Shown here piece by piece: positions 9,476 through 17,841 of a stretch of 64,000 nucleotides of DNA. Source of the DNA: Providencia rettgeri (lineage in GTDB: Bacteria > Pseudomonadota > Gammaproteobacteria > Enterobacterales > Enterobacteriaceae); contig UGTZ01000001.1 of NCBI GenBank assembly GCA_900455085.1, forward strand, positions 1,270,501-1,334,500, read 5' to 3'. Made by a program: the position numbers and the translations under genes. Within the stretch, counting starts at the first letter, position 1, and each line of letters begins with the position of its first letter. The notes beneath the pieces were generated by a model that saw only the letters and a list, made by a program, of their open reading frames with translations, was not told where the DNA came from and searched no databases.

Positions 9476-9952
9476 TTAGATAACGCCGCTCCATGAAAGT
9501 GTCACTTGACCAATAAGTGCAGCGAATAAGAATGTTCCCGTAAAGACCGCCAGTGAAACTGGGATGATCCGCCATGAAATGGCTTTAAATTTGTCGATAT
9601 CTTTACCGAGTGAAAGACCAGCAAAGGCAAGTACTGTCGTACTGATGACGGCAAGTGAGATTTTACCTGTCATTGCGATCATTTCTTTATCGTAAGGGAA
9701 TAACGGTGAACACAAACCTGCAGCAATCAAAGATACCCAGAAAATCACAGGTAACTTACCTAATGGTGGGATTTGTGCAATTAAGTATGCCACAAATGAC
9801 ATACCTCCTAATAATGCCATGGCGATAAGTGAGTCACTAAAGACTGCGCCAAAGCTACCACGGCCATAAATTGAACCGCCGAGTGCATCACCCAGTGAAG
9901 TGAAGATGATGACTAACACGATGATTATTGCAATTTCTGCCATCTTTTTCAT
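9476..9952 (-). CDS. Small integral membrane protein, probable permease subunit
   Basis: The 158-residue protein has about five hydrophobic segments (residues about 5-25, 37-60, 66-84, 92-114, 125-150) and short loops. I do not recognise a named family with certainty. It starts with an AAGGAT ribosome site and lies 4 bases after the larger membrane gene and 18 bases before the M20 gene. Together the pair looks like a split transporter whose halves total about 12 membrane spans. The role in substrate uptake for the adjacent amidohydrolase is inferred from context. Confidence 0.7.
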   Translation of the reverse strand: MKKMAEIAIIIVLVIIFTSLGDALGGSIYGRGSFGAVFSDSLIAMALLGGMSFVAYLIAQIPPLGKLPVIFWVSLIAAGLCSPLFPYDKEMIAMTGKISLAVISTTVLAFAGLSLGKDIDKFKAISWRIIPVSLAVFTGTFLFAALIGQVTLSWSGVI

Positions 9953-9956
9953 GATC

Positions 9957-10754
9957 TTATATCCTTATTCTGTATCTGCTGATGCGGTTGCACGTTTTTC
10001 TTTTCAATTTGTTATACAAGAAAGAGGCAAACGGTAAGGAGAAGAAGATGTAGATGTACAGACCTAATACCGAAGACATCAAGTTTGCAGAGGATGAGAA
10101 TGCTTGAATATCTGCGGCGTGTTCAGGATAAAGTTCCAATAATGGGGCAACAGATGCTGCTAGCATCGAACCACTACCCACACCAGCACCCATGGCTAAA
10201 GCAAGTGGGCTCATAATATCGAGTCCTGCGATAACACTGGCGATAACACCCATCCAAACCGCACCGTATAACGTCCCGCAAATATACATTGCCATAACGC
10301 CGCGGCCTTCTGGTGAACTTAAACCATATTTGGCTTCGATAATGGCAATATTGGGTTCACGACCGATAGAGTAGGTGGCACCAACAGCCTCACGGCCCAT
10401 GCCTAACATGATAGCAAGTGGTAAACCGAGCAAAATAGTACCGATAAAGTGACCGACTTCTTGCAAGATTAATGCGCCACCGGCTTGAATTATTTTTTCC
10501 CAAGATGCACCAACGGAGGTGCTTAATTTTGCAATTAAGATAACTAACGCAACACTCATTATCGAGCTCGCGTGTGCCATATTTTTTTCGCTAAGGATTT
10601 TGAATTTTGGAAAACTGATAATACCACCCATCAACATGGAATAAAGCATTGGAAAAACCATGACTAAACTGATTTTAATTTGCCCTATAGCTTCCGAAAG
10701 AAGAATGATAAGTAAGCTAACCAAAAGCAACTTACTATCTTTTAATATACCCAT
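9957..10754 (-). CDS. DUF3100-like integral membrane protein, probable permease subunit
   Basis: This membrane protein of about 265 residues has roughly seven hydrophobic segments and resembles DUF3100-type proteins, which have no established function. Conserved-looking loops include GMGREAVGATYSIGREPN and GAGVGSGSMLAA. I prefer the ATG at 10754 (AAAGGT ribosome site 7 bases upstream) over the one at 10769. The last residues (KTCNRISRYRIRI) look unnatural. Dropping one base from the T run at 9995-9999 would instead give an end reading KRATASADTE and free the next gene's ribosome site, so an indel is possible here too. It is the first gene of the permease/M20 operon. Confidence 0.7.
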   Translation of the reverse strand: MGILKDSKLLLVSLLIILLSEAIGQIKISLVMVFPMLYSMLMGGIISFPKFKILSEKNMAHASSIMSVALVILIAKLSTSVGASWEKIIQAGGALILQEVGHFIGTILLGLPLAIMLGMGREAVGATYSIGREPNIAIIEAKYGLSSPEGRGVMAMYICGTLYGAVWMGVIASVIAGLDIMSPLALAMGAGVGSGSMLAASVAPLLELYPEHAADIQAFSSSANLMSSVLGLYIYIFFSLPFASFLYNKLKRKTCNRISRYRIRI

Positions 10755-11564
10755 AGTGTTACCTTTCATTGGAAATGTTTTTAAGAGTTTTTCGTATATA
10801 TTTATAATAAAAATGCATCATTTTCGTATTCATACTATCCATGAAACTATTTTCCTGACAATATTCCGAAAGTCTCTTAGACATGCCGAAAAGGCATGGT
10901 TAAAATCAATAAATTAATATTTATTAATAAAGATGTAGTTATTGAAATGTTTTGCATTTTCATATTAAAAATATTTTTATTTTTCAGATTGATACAAATT
11001 ATTATTAATTATTTAACATGCTGTTTCATAAGTAATTTTGATTTTTTGGTGTGTTAATGCGAGAAATTATCAAATACCCAGTAAATGTGAGGTTGTTCAG
11101 GTTTTATTTATTTTTTTATGGCAAGGTTTTATTTTTACTAAATTTATATAATGATAAAAATTGAATTTTAATTGGAGGTTGTTATGGTTTCTTTGGGCTT
11201 TTATTTTTATTTTGGTCTGAATTTAATTTGATTATTAGAGTAATAAACTGATTTGTTTTTGCTGATTTTATTCAAAAAAATTTGATAAATTACAATAATA
11301 TTGTATTTGGCAGTGATATTTGACATGGATCTCAATTCTGAATATTTCTTAATTTGAAAGCAATAAATGAGTCGAAATTTTATTTTAGTCTATTTGCTGA
11401 AATTCATGTTATCCGTAACATGTTTACCTGTTATTTGTTTATTGAATATCGAAAAATATAAAGGCACGAATTGCGCGAACAAAAAAGTGTTTGTTGTTAA
11501 TTTACACTAAGTCGTCTTTTTATCGCAGCGGCATTGTGAACGGCAAACCAAAAGAAAGGTGTTT
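10755..11564. other. Long AT-rich divergent spacer
   Basis: Roughly 800 bases of very AT-rich DNA separate the permease operon from the acetyltransferase gene. It must hold both promoters. I see no convincing gene, tRNA or strong operator. The short open frames inside lack family resemblance and ribosome sites. Confidence 0.45.
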
Positions 11565-12011
11565 ATGACTATTACGTTAAAAGATATCACCAAAGATAAT
11601 TGGGTGGATATCATCTGTCTTGAAATAACTAAAGAACAGGAAGACTTTGTGGCTCTTAACTCAGAGTCAATCGCAGCCTCAAAATTTTTTGATTACTATA
11701 TTAATCGTGGTATCTATGTTGATAATGAGCCCGTTGGTTTTGTTCAATATTATTCAAACCATGAAAATGGTCGGCCCGAAGAGGTTTTTATTGGCCAATT
11801 GATGATTGATATTAAACACCAAAGAAAAGGCTTTGGTTCTCTGGCTATTCCACTTGTTCTCGATGAAATAAAAAGCTTAGGTAAATATCAATCAGTATCA
11901 ATTTGTTATATCGAAGGCAATGACATGATGAAACCATTTTTTGAACAGTTTGGTTTTTCCGTTGTTGACCAAGATGAATTTGATGAAACCATTATGCGGC
12001 TAGTTTTTTAG
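11565..12011 (+). CDS. GNAT family N-acetyltransferase
   Basis: This 148-residue GNAT acetyltransferase transfers acetyl from acetyl-CoA to an amine. The acetyl-CoA loop reads QLMIDIKHQRKGFGSLAI (the R/Q-x-x-G-x-G/A pattern), followed by a C-terminal IEGNDMMKPFFEQFGFSV segment typical of the fold. The N-terminus (LKDITKDNWVDIICLEI) resembles spermine/spermidine-type acetyltransferases. The ATG at 11565 has a GAAAGG site and is preferred to the in-frame GTG at 11559. The substrate is unknown. It appears to be monocistronic, convergent with the TonB receptor gene. Confidence 0.8.
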   Translation: MTITLKDITKDNWVDIICLEITKEQEDFVALNSESIAASKFFDYYINRGIYVDNEPVGFVQYYSNHENGRPEEVFIGQLMIDIKHQRKGFGSLAIPLVLDEIKSLGKYQSVSICYIEGNDMMKPFFEQFGFSVVDQDEFDETIMRLVF

Positions 12012-12024
12012 TGCTGAAATGACG

Positions 12025-12060
12025 AATATCCGCTCCAACTTATAGTTAGCAGCGGATATT
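12025..12060. terminator. Candidate bidirectional terminator
   Basis: Ten-base inverted repeat AATATCCGCT / AGCGGATATT with a 16-base loop between two convergent genes. There is no long T run, so termination strength is uncertain. Confidence 0.55.
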
Positions 12061-12088
12061 TGTAGAGCGATAAACCTACAATATTTAT

Positions 12089-15052
12089 CTAAAATTGCGC
12101 ATTTAATCCTAAGCGTAGTGTGCGCCCGGGGGCTGGCATCATACTGCGCGTCAGTGGGTCGATATAATAACGGTCAGTTAAGTTGGTCACTAAGAATTCG
12201 ACATTAATATTTTTGTCAATTTGGTAACTTGCGTAGGCATCTGCAGTAAAGGTAGGCGTCCAGTGCATTGGGCTATTATTCGCCATCGAATAACTCCCCG
12301 GGAACTGCTGCATCAGTTTGCGTTCATCTTTATTTTGTACGCTACTGGTATAACGTAAGCGTGTTCCCACTTCGAGGGCCTCATCCATAAAGCGCATGCC
12401 TAGGTTGGAATTTATGGCATATTTAGGCTGTAATTGTGTACGTAAAAAACCGCCAGGGAAACCTGCAGTTGTACATTGGGAGATATTATAGCGATTAGCC
12501 GGGTCAAGATTGGCTGGAGCCGAATCATCACAGACTTCATTTTTGAGGCGGTAATCGACACCAATATCCATAAATACACCACCATTATCATAGCGTGCCA
12601 AAGCTTCAATTCCTGCTGTTTTATGTTCTTTTACTTGAACAAAATTAAGACGTCCATCACGGTCAAAAGCATTTTCAATGACAGTATGGTAATAGCCTAT
12701 TTTCACGTCAGCGTGGCGTTCAGCGCCGAGTAAACCTTGTAAATTACGTGAATAACCAAATTCAAAGGTTTTTGCACGTTCGGGTTTAAATAACATTTTC
12801 TCTTTACGGGCTTCACTTTCCCCTGCAAACCCAATGCTGTTTTCAAAAATACTCGGTAAGCGAACCGTCTCTATATAGCGTGCATAAACCCGGTCGTTAT
12901 CAGATAACCAAATATTGGCACCAAAAGCGGGAGCCCAGCCATGGCTTTTTTGTTTGCCTGAGAATTTCCATTTTTCTTCTTCAGTGAGTTCGCGCTTGAT
13001 ATCATCGGCTGGGTGTGAATAACTTGAACCATAGACATAAACTTCCTTGCCAGTAACAGGGTCAACAGCACGAGCTTGAGAGTCAAAAGTACCGTTATGG
13101 AAAGGGTTTGTTTTGGTGGTATAGCGCCCATCGCTATCTGATTTCCATTCGGCGCGGAAATTAACGTCTAAAACACCATTTTCTTCTGGGCGCTGAGCGT
13201 TGTTTCTTTTAGTAATAAAAACGGTATAGTCGGTATCTTCCAACCCTAATGTTTTAAGTAATATTTGGCTGTTTTTATAACCACCATTAAACGCTTGGTA
13301 GCCATTGGCAACAGCCTCGTTATACTCTTCTTTGGTTAAAATTCGGTTGTAATTTATTTGTTTAGCAAGGCGCTCGTCAGGGTTTTGGAAGCCCTTGGTG
13401 CGATTGCGCATTTGTTCTTTTAAATAATCATCTTCTGTCCAGCCATCAATATATTTTGCGCCCGCATCCAGTTCTAACCAGCTCGTTGGGCGATAGTTAA
13501 AGTTAAAGGCAATACTGGTTTCTTGGCGATGACCTTTACGAGGAAGGGCAATAAAAGGGCTGGCGGTTTGAGATGGCGGTACGTCGTTAGAGTCCAATTT
13601 TTCTTTGAGCATTGAACCGCGGATCGTTAAATCAAGATCGGGCGTGAGTGCCATGGTATTGCGCAAATTAAAGCCAATACGGTCATTCTCAGAGTTAGTT
13701 GCTGCGGTATTAATTAATGAACCATCAATGTTAGGGGCTTTTCCACCACCATAACCATACTCGAAGCCCCAATCGCGTTCTTTGGGTTCTCGTGGGTAGC
13801 CACCTGAGGTATTGGTATCCCCTACGGAATGGGTCATCCACACATTTGCGTTTAGGTCAATCCATTGATTATCTTCAGGTTTCCATTTATATTCGGCATT
13901 ATAAGCATTGACCGTAAAGTGAGCTAATGGCCATTGGGGTAATACTTGTTTTCCTTCAAGCTCAGCAAATCCTAAACGTGATGGCATGATTTCACCATAG
14001 GTGCTTTCACTTCGGCGAAAACCAAGATGTAATGTTTGGTTTTCAGTGAGATATAAATTAGTTTTAACTAAATAGGATTCCAACTCATTGGAGGTATTCG
14101 TAACTTCTTTTCCGGGGCGAAATACATTGGCAGCAAAAGGTAAGTAAGGGTCTGGACCAAGCTGTTGCTGTACTGTTTGTTGTTCATTTAATTGAACCGA
14201 TTCTTTATAACGGTGAGCGCCATTTTTCCCCGCAAAATAATTACCTTGCCGGCGATAAGCATAGGCGGCCATTAAATCAAACTTTTCCTGTCGAGTCCCA
14301 ACCGCTATTCTTCCGCCATTATCTTTAAAATTAAAGAATTGAGCGCTTCCTCGGGATTTCGGTGTGATGTTGACGACTGGATCAGAGAAAACATAGTTAT
14401 TATTTTTATAAATCTCAGGGTGATCTCGGTAATCTTCGCCATAACCAAAGTGGGGAACACGCTCACGAGTAGAATTGCTGCTGGTTTCTAGTTTTAAGCT
14501 GACACCAAACTTTTCGCCCGGAGCAACAACGTCATCTATTCCTATGGTTCTGATGGCTATTCCACCGCCAACAGAGGTTTTTATATCACCAGCAAGAGAA
14601 CCACTTTTTTCAATCTCAATGCTACTAATGAGGTTTGGGTCCACATAGTTACGGTTGTTTGCCCCATTGTAACCCCGATAAACGGTTAACGACTGTTCTG
14701 TGCCGTCAACCGTGACAGGAACACGTTCTTGCCCTTGAATGCCTCGAATATTCGGGTCTAACGCGCCACTGTTTCTTGCATCACCACTATAGACACCAAC
14801 TGCACTATTAAGCACATCCGCGGTACTGGTACCTTTATAGCGCTCAACAAGGTCTTTTCCTAAATAAATTTTAGAACCTTTAGCATCATATTGATCATCG
14901 TAACCTTGTTGATCCCGTTCTTTGATAGTTTTTGCTGAATCTTGAACAGTAATGGTGCCGATGTGTTCTTCTTTTTCCCCTAAAGCGGTTGTTGGAATAA
15001 AAAGAGCAGTAATAATTGCAGTAGTAATAGGTGTTAATTTGTATTTATACAT
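12089..15052 (-). CDS. TonB-dependent heme/hemoglobin-type outer membrane receptor
   Basis: This 987-residue outer-membrane receptor has a signal peptide ending near LGEKEE, a TonB-box-like GTITVQD, a plug domain (DVLNSAVGVYSGDARNSG, GNDPNIRG-type region, SLTVYRGYNGANNRNY) and a long beta barrel. It ends LRLGLNAQF with the terminal Phe typical of barrels. It matches the TonB-dependent hemoglobin/transferrin/lactoferrin receptor group. It is the third gene of the operon hemophilin - Slam - receptor and starts 25 bases after the Slam gene, which points to heme from hemophilin as the cargo. It would be energised by TonB (gene at 50-51 kb). Expression is likely iron-repressed through the Fur-like site ahead of the hemophilin gene. 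Confidence 0.9.
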   Translation of the reverse strand: MYKYKLTPITTAIITALFIPTTALGEKEEHIGTITVQDSAKTIKERDQQGYDDQYDAKGSKIYLGKDLVERYKGTSTADVLNSAVGVYSGDARNSGALDPNIRGIQGQERVPVTVDGTEQSLTVYRGYNGANNRNYVDPNLISSIEIEKSGSLAGDIKTSVGGGIAIRTIGIDDVVAPGEKFGVSLKLETSSNSTRERVPHFGYGEDYRDHPEIYKNNNYVFSDPVVNITPKSRGSAQFFNFKDNGGRIAVGTRQEKFDLMAAYAYRRQGNYFAGKNGAHRYKESVQLNEQQTVQQQLGPDPYLPFAANVFRPGKEVTNTSNELESYLVKTNLYLTENQTLHLGFRRSESTYGEIMPSRLGFAELEGKQVLPQWPLAHFTVNAYNAEYKWKPEDNQWIDLNANVWMTHSVGDTNTSGGYPREPKERDWGFEYGYGGGKAPNIDGSLINTAATNSENDRIGFNLRNTMALTPDLDLTIRGSMLKEKLDSNDVPPSQTASPFIALPRKGHRQETSIAFNFNYRPTSWLELDAGAKYIDGWTEDDYLKEQMRNRTKGFQNPDERLAKQINYNRILTKEEYNEAVANGYQAFNGGYKNSQILLKTLGLEDTDYTVFITKRNNAQRPEENGVLDVNFRAEWKSDSDGRYTTKTNPFHNGTFDSQARAVDPVTGKEVYVYGSSYSHPADDIKRELTEEEKWKFSGKQKSHGWAPAFGANIWLSDNDRVYARYIETVRLPSIFENSIGFAGESEARKEKMLFKPERAKTFEFGYSRNLQGLLGAERHADVKIGYYHTVIENAFDRDGRLNFVQVKEHKTAGIEALARYDNGGVFMDIGVDYRLKNEVCDDSAPANLDPANRYNISQCTTAGFPGGFLRTQLQPKYAINSNLGMRFMDEALEVGTRLRYTSSVQNKDERKLMQQFPGSYSMANNSPMHWTPTFTADAYASYQIDKNINVEFLVTNLTDRYYIDPLTRSMMPAPGRTLRLGLNAQF

Positions 15053-15077
15053 TGTGTTTTTCTCTATGCCATAACGC

Positions 15078-16532
15078 TTAAAAACGGGTTTCTAATCCAA
15101 TAGAAATTTCGTGCTGGTGGTAGGAGTAAATTCCATCTGCAGAACTGCGGTTATCACGAAAGCGGTAACTGGTATAAGGCGTAAATGTGAGCAATGAATA
15201 ATTTGGAAAACTAAGACGCGCAAAATACATCGCTTCTCTATCATGGCGTTTAACATTCAACATTTGGTTGAAGGCCTTGAATTGGCTTTCTCGGTAAGTT
15301 GCAAGTGCCAGTAAATGAATATCGGGTGTTAGCACGTGATAAAAGCCGCCTCGGATACCCAATTGGTCATAATCATCGCTACGAACTTCTGTGGTGAGAC
15401 GAGTCGCATCAGCCCCCAAAAAGAGGGAGGTATCTGGGGTAATACCATAGACACCGGTTAGATGTAGGCTACTTCGATTACCATTGGCACTGTCATACGG
15501 TTTTTGATAATGAAGTTGTTGGTAGTCAGCGGAGGTACTTAGGAGCACACGAGGTGAAAATTGGTAGTCAGCTTCAATTTTTCCCCCTATGCCTAAATAA
15601 CGGCGCTTTTCATTGACCGTTTTTAACTCAACTAATGGGCCGAATGCGATAGTGGTGTTCGCATCATTAAAACGATATAAAGTTGCTAAAGAAGACGTGT
15701 TTTCACTGAATTCAGCATAGTGCGGATAGCGGTCACCATAAGATGTCCCCTTGATTTGCAGGGAATGATTGCCCGAGATAGGAATAATTTTACTCAGACT
15801 TGCATCATAGGTGAGTCCCGGTGATGATTTGGGGTTAGCCATTTTCCAGGTTCCCCCTGGCGTTTCCCAAACTTTATTTTTATCTGGAACTTGGTTGATA
15901 TTACTGTTGTATTTATAGCCAAAGGAGAGACTGCCAGTCCAAGCGGTGCGGTTTTCGATAGCACTAATAAATTGCTGGATGGTTTGCTTCACATTCGTAG
16001 GTAATGCGAGTGTTTCATCGTTGATTAAATTTTGGAATAAAGCCAAAGACTCTTTATTTTGGTTATCTTCAAAATAAGCCCGGGCCAGTTCTAATTTTAT
16101 GCGAAGAAACTTTGGCGACCGTGCCAATATTTGTTGGTAGTGGGCAATCGCTTCAGGGTAATGATTTTGCGATTTAGCAATTTCTGCTTTTGCAAATAAA
16201 ATGAGCAATGGATCTGCATCAGCGAGTTGTTGGTAGCGGGGTAATAAGCGCTGTACGTCTTCAAATTGCCTGTGGTTAATTGCCAGATAAATGGCTTGCC
16301 CGAGGTCTTGGGCATTATTCTCAAGGGCATAATTTTCCCCATTTAAGTTAATTGATAGGTCATCTGGGAGAAGCAATTGGTCTTTATTGGGGACTACTGC
16401 ACTTTTATCACGATAGTTTTGTTTGTCTTTTTGCCATAACAATTGTTCTCGGTCAGTGTCCAAGCTGGCTGGAAATGCAGAGAATACGGCTATAAGCATC
16501 ATAATGGCAGGGGTTAATAACAGATATCGCAT
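15078..16532 (-). CDS. Slam / type XI secretion outer-membrane protein
   Basis: This surface-protein assembly modulator of the Slam (DUF560) family exports cargo across the outer membrane. From the ATG at 16532 it has about 484 residues. There is a signal peptide (MRYLLLTPAIMMLIAVFSAF), a periplasmic TPR part (residues about 75-200, with ELARAYFEDNQNKESLALFQ-like repeats), and a C-terminal barrel domain from about residue 215 (WTGSLSFGYKYNSNINQVPD) ending ISIGLETRF. An upstream in-frame ATG at 16577 is less likely because it lies inside the attenuator hairpin. It sits between its presumed cargo, the hemophilin-like gene, and the receptor gene. By analogy to HsmA/HrpB-type systems, it should secrete the neighbour at 16612-17358. 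Confidence 0.88.
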   Translation of the reverse strand: MRYLLLTPAIMMLIAVFSAFPASLDTDREQLLWQKDKQNYRDKSAVVPNKDQLLLPDDLSINLNGENYALENNAQDLGQAIYLAINHRQFEDVQRLLPRYQQLADADPLLILFAKAEIAKSQNHYPEAIAHYQQILARSPKFLRIKLELARAYFEDNQNKESLALFQNLINDETLALPTNVKQTIQQFISAIENRTAWTGSLSFGYKYNSNINQVPDKNKVWETPGGTWKMANPKSSPGLTYDASLSKIIPISGNHSLQIKGTSYGDRYPHYAEFSENTSSLATLYRFNDANTTIAFGPLVELKTVNEKRRYLGIGGKIEADYQFSPRVLLSTSADYQQLHYQKPYDSANGNRSSLHLTGVYGITPDTSLFLGADATRLTTEVRSDDYDQLGIRGGFYHVLTPDIHLLALATYRESQFKAFNQMLNVKRHDREAMYFARLSFPNYSLLTFTPYTSYRFRDNRSSADGIYSYHQHEISIGLETRF

Positions 16533-16550
16533 AGGATTAGCTTCGGTAAT

Positions 16551-16594
16551 AAAAGGCAGTGGCCAACTGCCTGTCACGCTTTATGGTTGGCCAC
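16551..16594 (-). promoter_or_regulatory. Candidate attenuator between hemophilin and Slam genes
   Basis: On the minus strand, 18 bases after the hemophilin stop, GTGGCCAAC (16594-16586) can pair perfectly with GTTGGCCAC (16567-16559). The second arm overlaps a competing terminator-like hairpin, AGGCAGT (16572-16566) / ACTGCCT (16560-16554), followed by TTTTATT. The two folds exclude each other. This could set a high cargo-to-transporter ratio. The fold is read directly from sequence; the function is inferred. Confidence 0.5.
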
Positions 16595-16611
16595 CAAGGT
16601 TGATTTACGGG

Positions 16612-17358
16612 TTACTGGGAAATATTCCCACGGCTTCCACCAAAGGCCATATCTTTGCTGTGATCTTCAAATTGAGTGACACCAGCAATATGCTTAGCTT
16701 GATCGCCAAAGAAGTGTCCATTTGTTGAGCCTGATTCACCATTAAGAGTGGCCGCCCCGGCGAAAGTGGCATTGTTTTTAATGGTGGCATCAATATTGGT
16801 TGCACCAATATTCCCTGCTAAGGATTTAGTACCAAAGTTGGCTGTCAGAGTCCCTGCGGTTAGTGCGCCTCCATTGTATTGGCTTATTCCTTTAACGGAG
16901 TATTCCGCTGTGCCAGCTGTAGGCATATTGGTGGTGACATCCTTGCCAGAATAGTAAGCGGTATGTGTGGTGTCACTAACTTGTCCTGTCGATGACCATT
17001 CACCAAAATAGACTTCTGCATCTGCAATTTTGGCAAAGTTAAAAACGCCCATTTTGTCATGCGAACCAGGTCCATTAGGCATGGAAATAACATGTGCTTC
17101 ATTTCCTGCCTGTATTGGTGCCATTCGAGTTAAGCCTGAGAAAGAAATGGTTTTTCCACCATAAACAGATTGCACACCAATACCTGGGTCACCCGCAGCA
17201 CCGCCATGACCACCACCGGTTCCTTCTGTTGCACCAACACGGACGGAAGGCTGATTAGCATCGAAAGGTTGGCTTTGGCCAGAACCGATTGCTGCAGAAG
17301 CACCAAAAGTTACTGTGCAGGTTGCGAGTGCTAGAGCGATAATATTTAACTTTTTCAT
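16612..17358 (-). CDS. Secreted hemophilin-like heme-binding protein (Slam cargo)
   Basis: This 248-residue secreted protein has a Sec signal peptide (MKKLNIIALALATCTVTFGASAA) with no lipobox cysteine at the cleavage site, so the mature protein is soluble rather than a lipoprotein. The N-terminal part (about 24-150) is Gly- and His-rich (GTGGGHGGAAGDPG) and would hold ligand contacts. The C-terminal part (about 150-248) reads like the eight-strand barrel shared by Slam substrates: AEYSVKGISQYNGG, TLTANFGTK, HFFGDQAKHIAGVTQF. This matches the hemophilin group (HphA/HrpC), which captures heme and hands it to a TonB receptor. Gene order with Slam and receptor supports it. Heme binding itself is inferred. 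Confidence 0.82.
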   Translation of the reverse strand: MKKLNIIALALATCTVTFGASAAIGSGQSQPFDANQPSVRVGATEGTGGGHGGAAGDPGIGVQSVYGGKTISFSGLTRMAPIQAGNEAHVISMPNGPGSHDKMGVFNFAKIADAEVYFGEWSSTGQVSDTTHTAYYSGKDVTTNMPTAGTAEYSVKGISQYNGGALTAGTLTANFGTKSLAGNIGATNIDATIKNNATFAGAATLNGESGSTNGHFFGDQAKHIAGVTQFEDHSKDMAFGGSRGNISQ

Positions 17359-17463
17359 CGAAATACTCCATTTTTATTAAAGATATTAACGATACTATTG
17401 ATTAAGAAATTATTATTTCGCATATATATGACGAGTTGTATTAAATCAAATAATAATATAAAT

Positions 17464-17482
17464 GCAAATGATAATTCTTCGC
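17464..17482. promoter_or_regulatory. Candidate Fur box for the hemophilin operon
   Basis: GCAAATGATAATTCTTCGC matches the 19-base Fur consensus at about 13 positions by eye and is framed by AATGC/GCATT arms. It lies about 105 bases upstream of the hemophilin start on the minus strand, inside the divergent region 17359-17841. That region holds no gene. Confidence 0.5.
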
Positions 17483-17751
17483 ATTAACATTAAAATAATT
17501 ATGAGTATCAATGAGATAGTGATATTGATCTTGCTGTTAGTGGTTGATATTACGATTTATTTTTGTAGTTAATTTGTTGGATTATCAATTTTAATGGTAA
17601 TTATTTTTTGATAAAAAAGTTAAATTAGTCACATTTTAATGCGTTTGATTGAATGGATTACATTAAAAACATTAAAGTTTATGTTGTTTATTATTTCATC
17701 ATCGTTCGTAGACAATGGTGGGGTAAATAAATCAAAAAAAACAAATGCAAA

Positions 17752-17770
17752 CAATGCGCATTATCATTAC
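17752..17770. promoter_or_regulatory. Second candidate Fur box, upstream of the NAD(P)-binding protein gene
   Basis: CAATGCGCATTATCATTAC, read on the other strand, contains AATGATAATGCGCATTG and resembles a Fur operator at about 12 of 19 positions. It is 72 bases upstream of the plus-strand gene at 17842 and would place that gene in the same iron regulon as the heme locus. Confidence 0.4.
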
Positions 17771-17841
17771 TGTTGTGGTAATTTTGTCTTTACGGTACAC
17801 AGCTAGGTTTATAATCACTCAAAATATAAAGGAATAAAGAT

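Noticed and set aside
12412..13131. Several open frames inside the TonB receptor gene on both strands
   Set aside because: They overlap a strongly supported 987-residue gene and have no family resemblance or ribosome sites.
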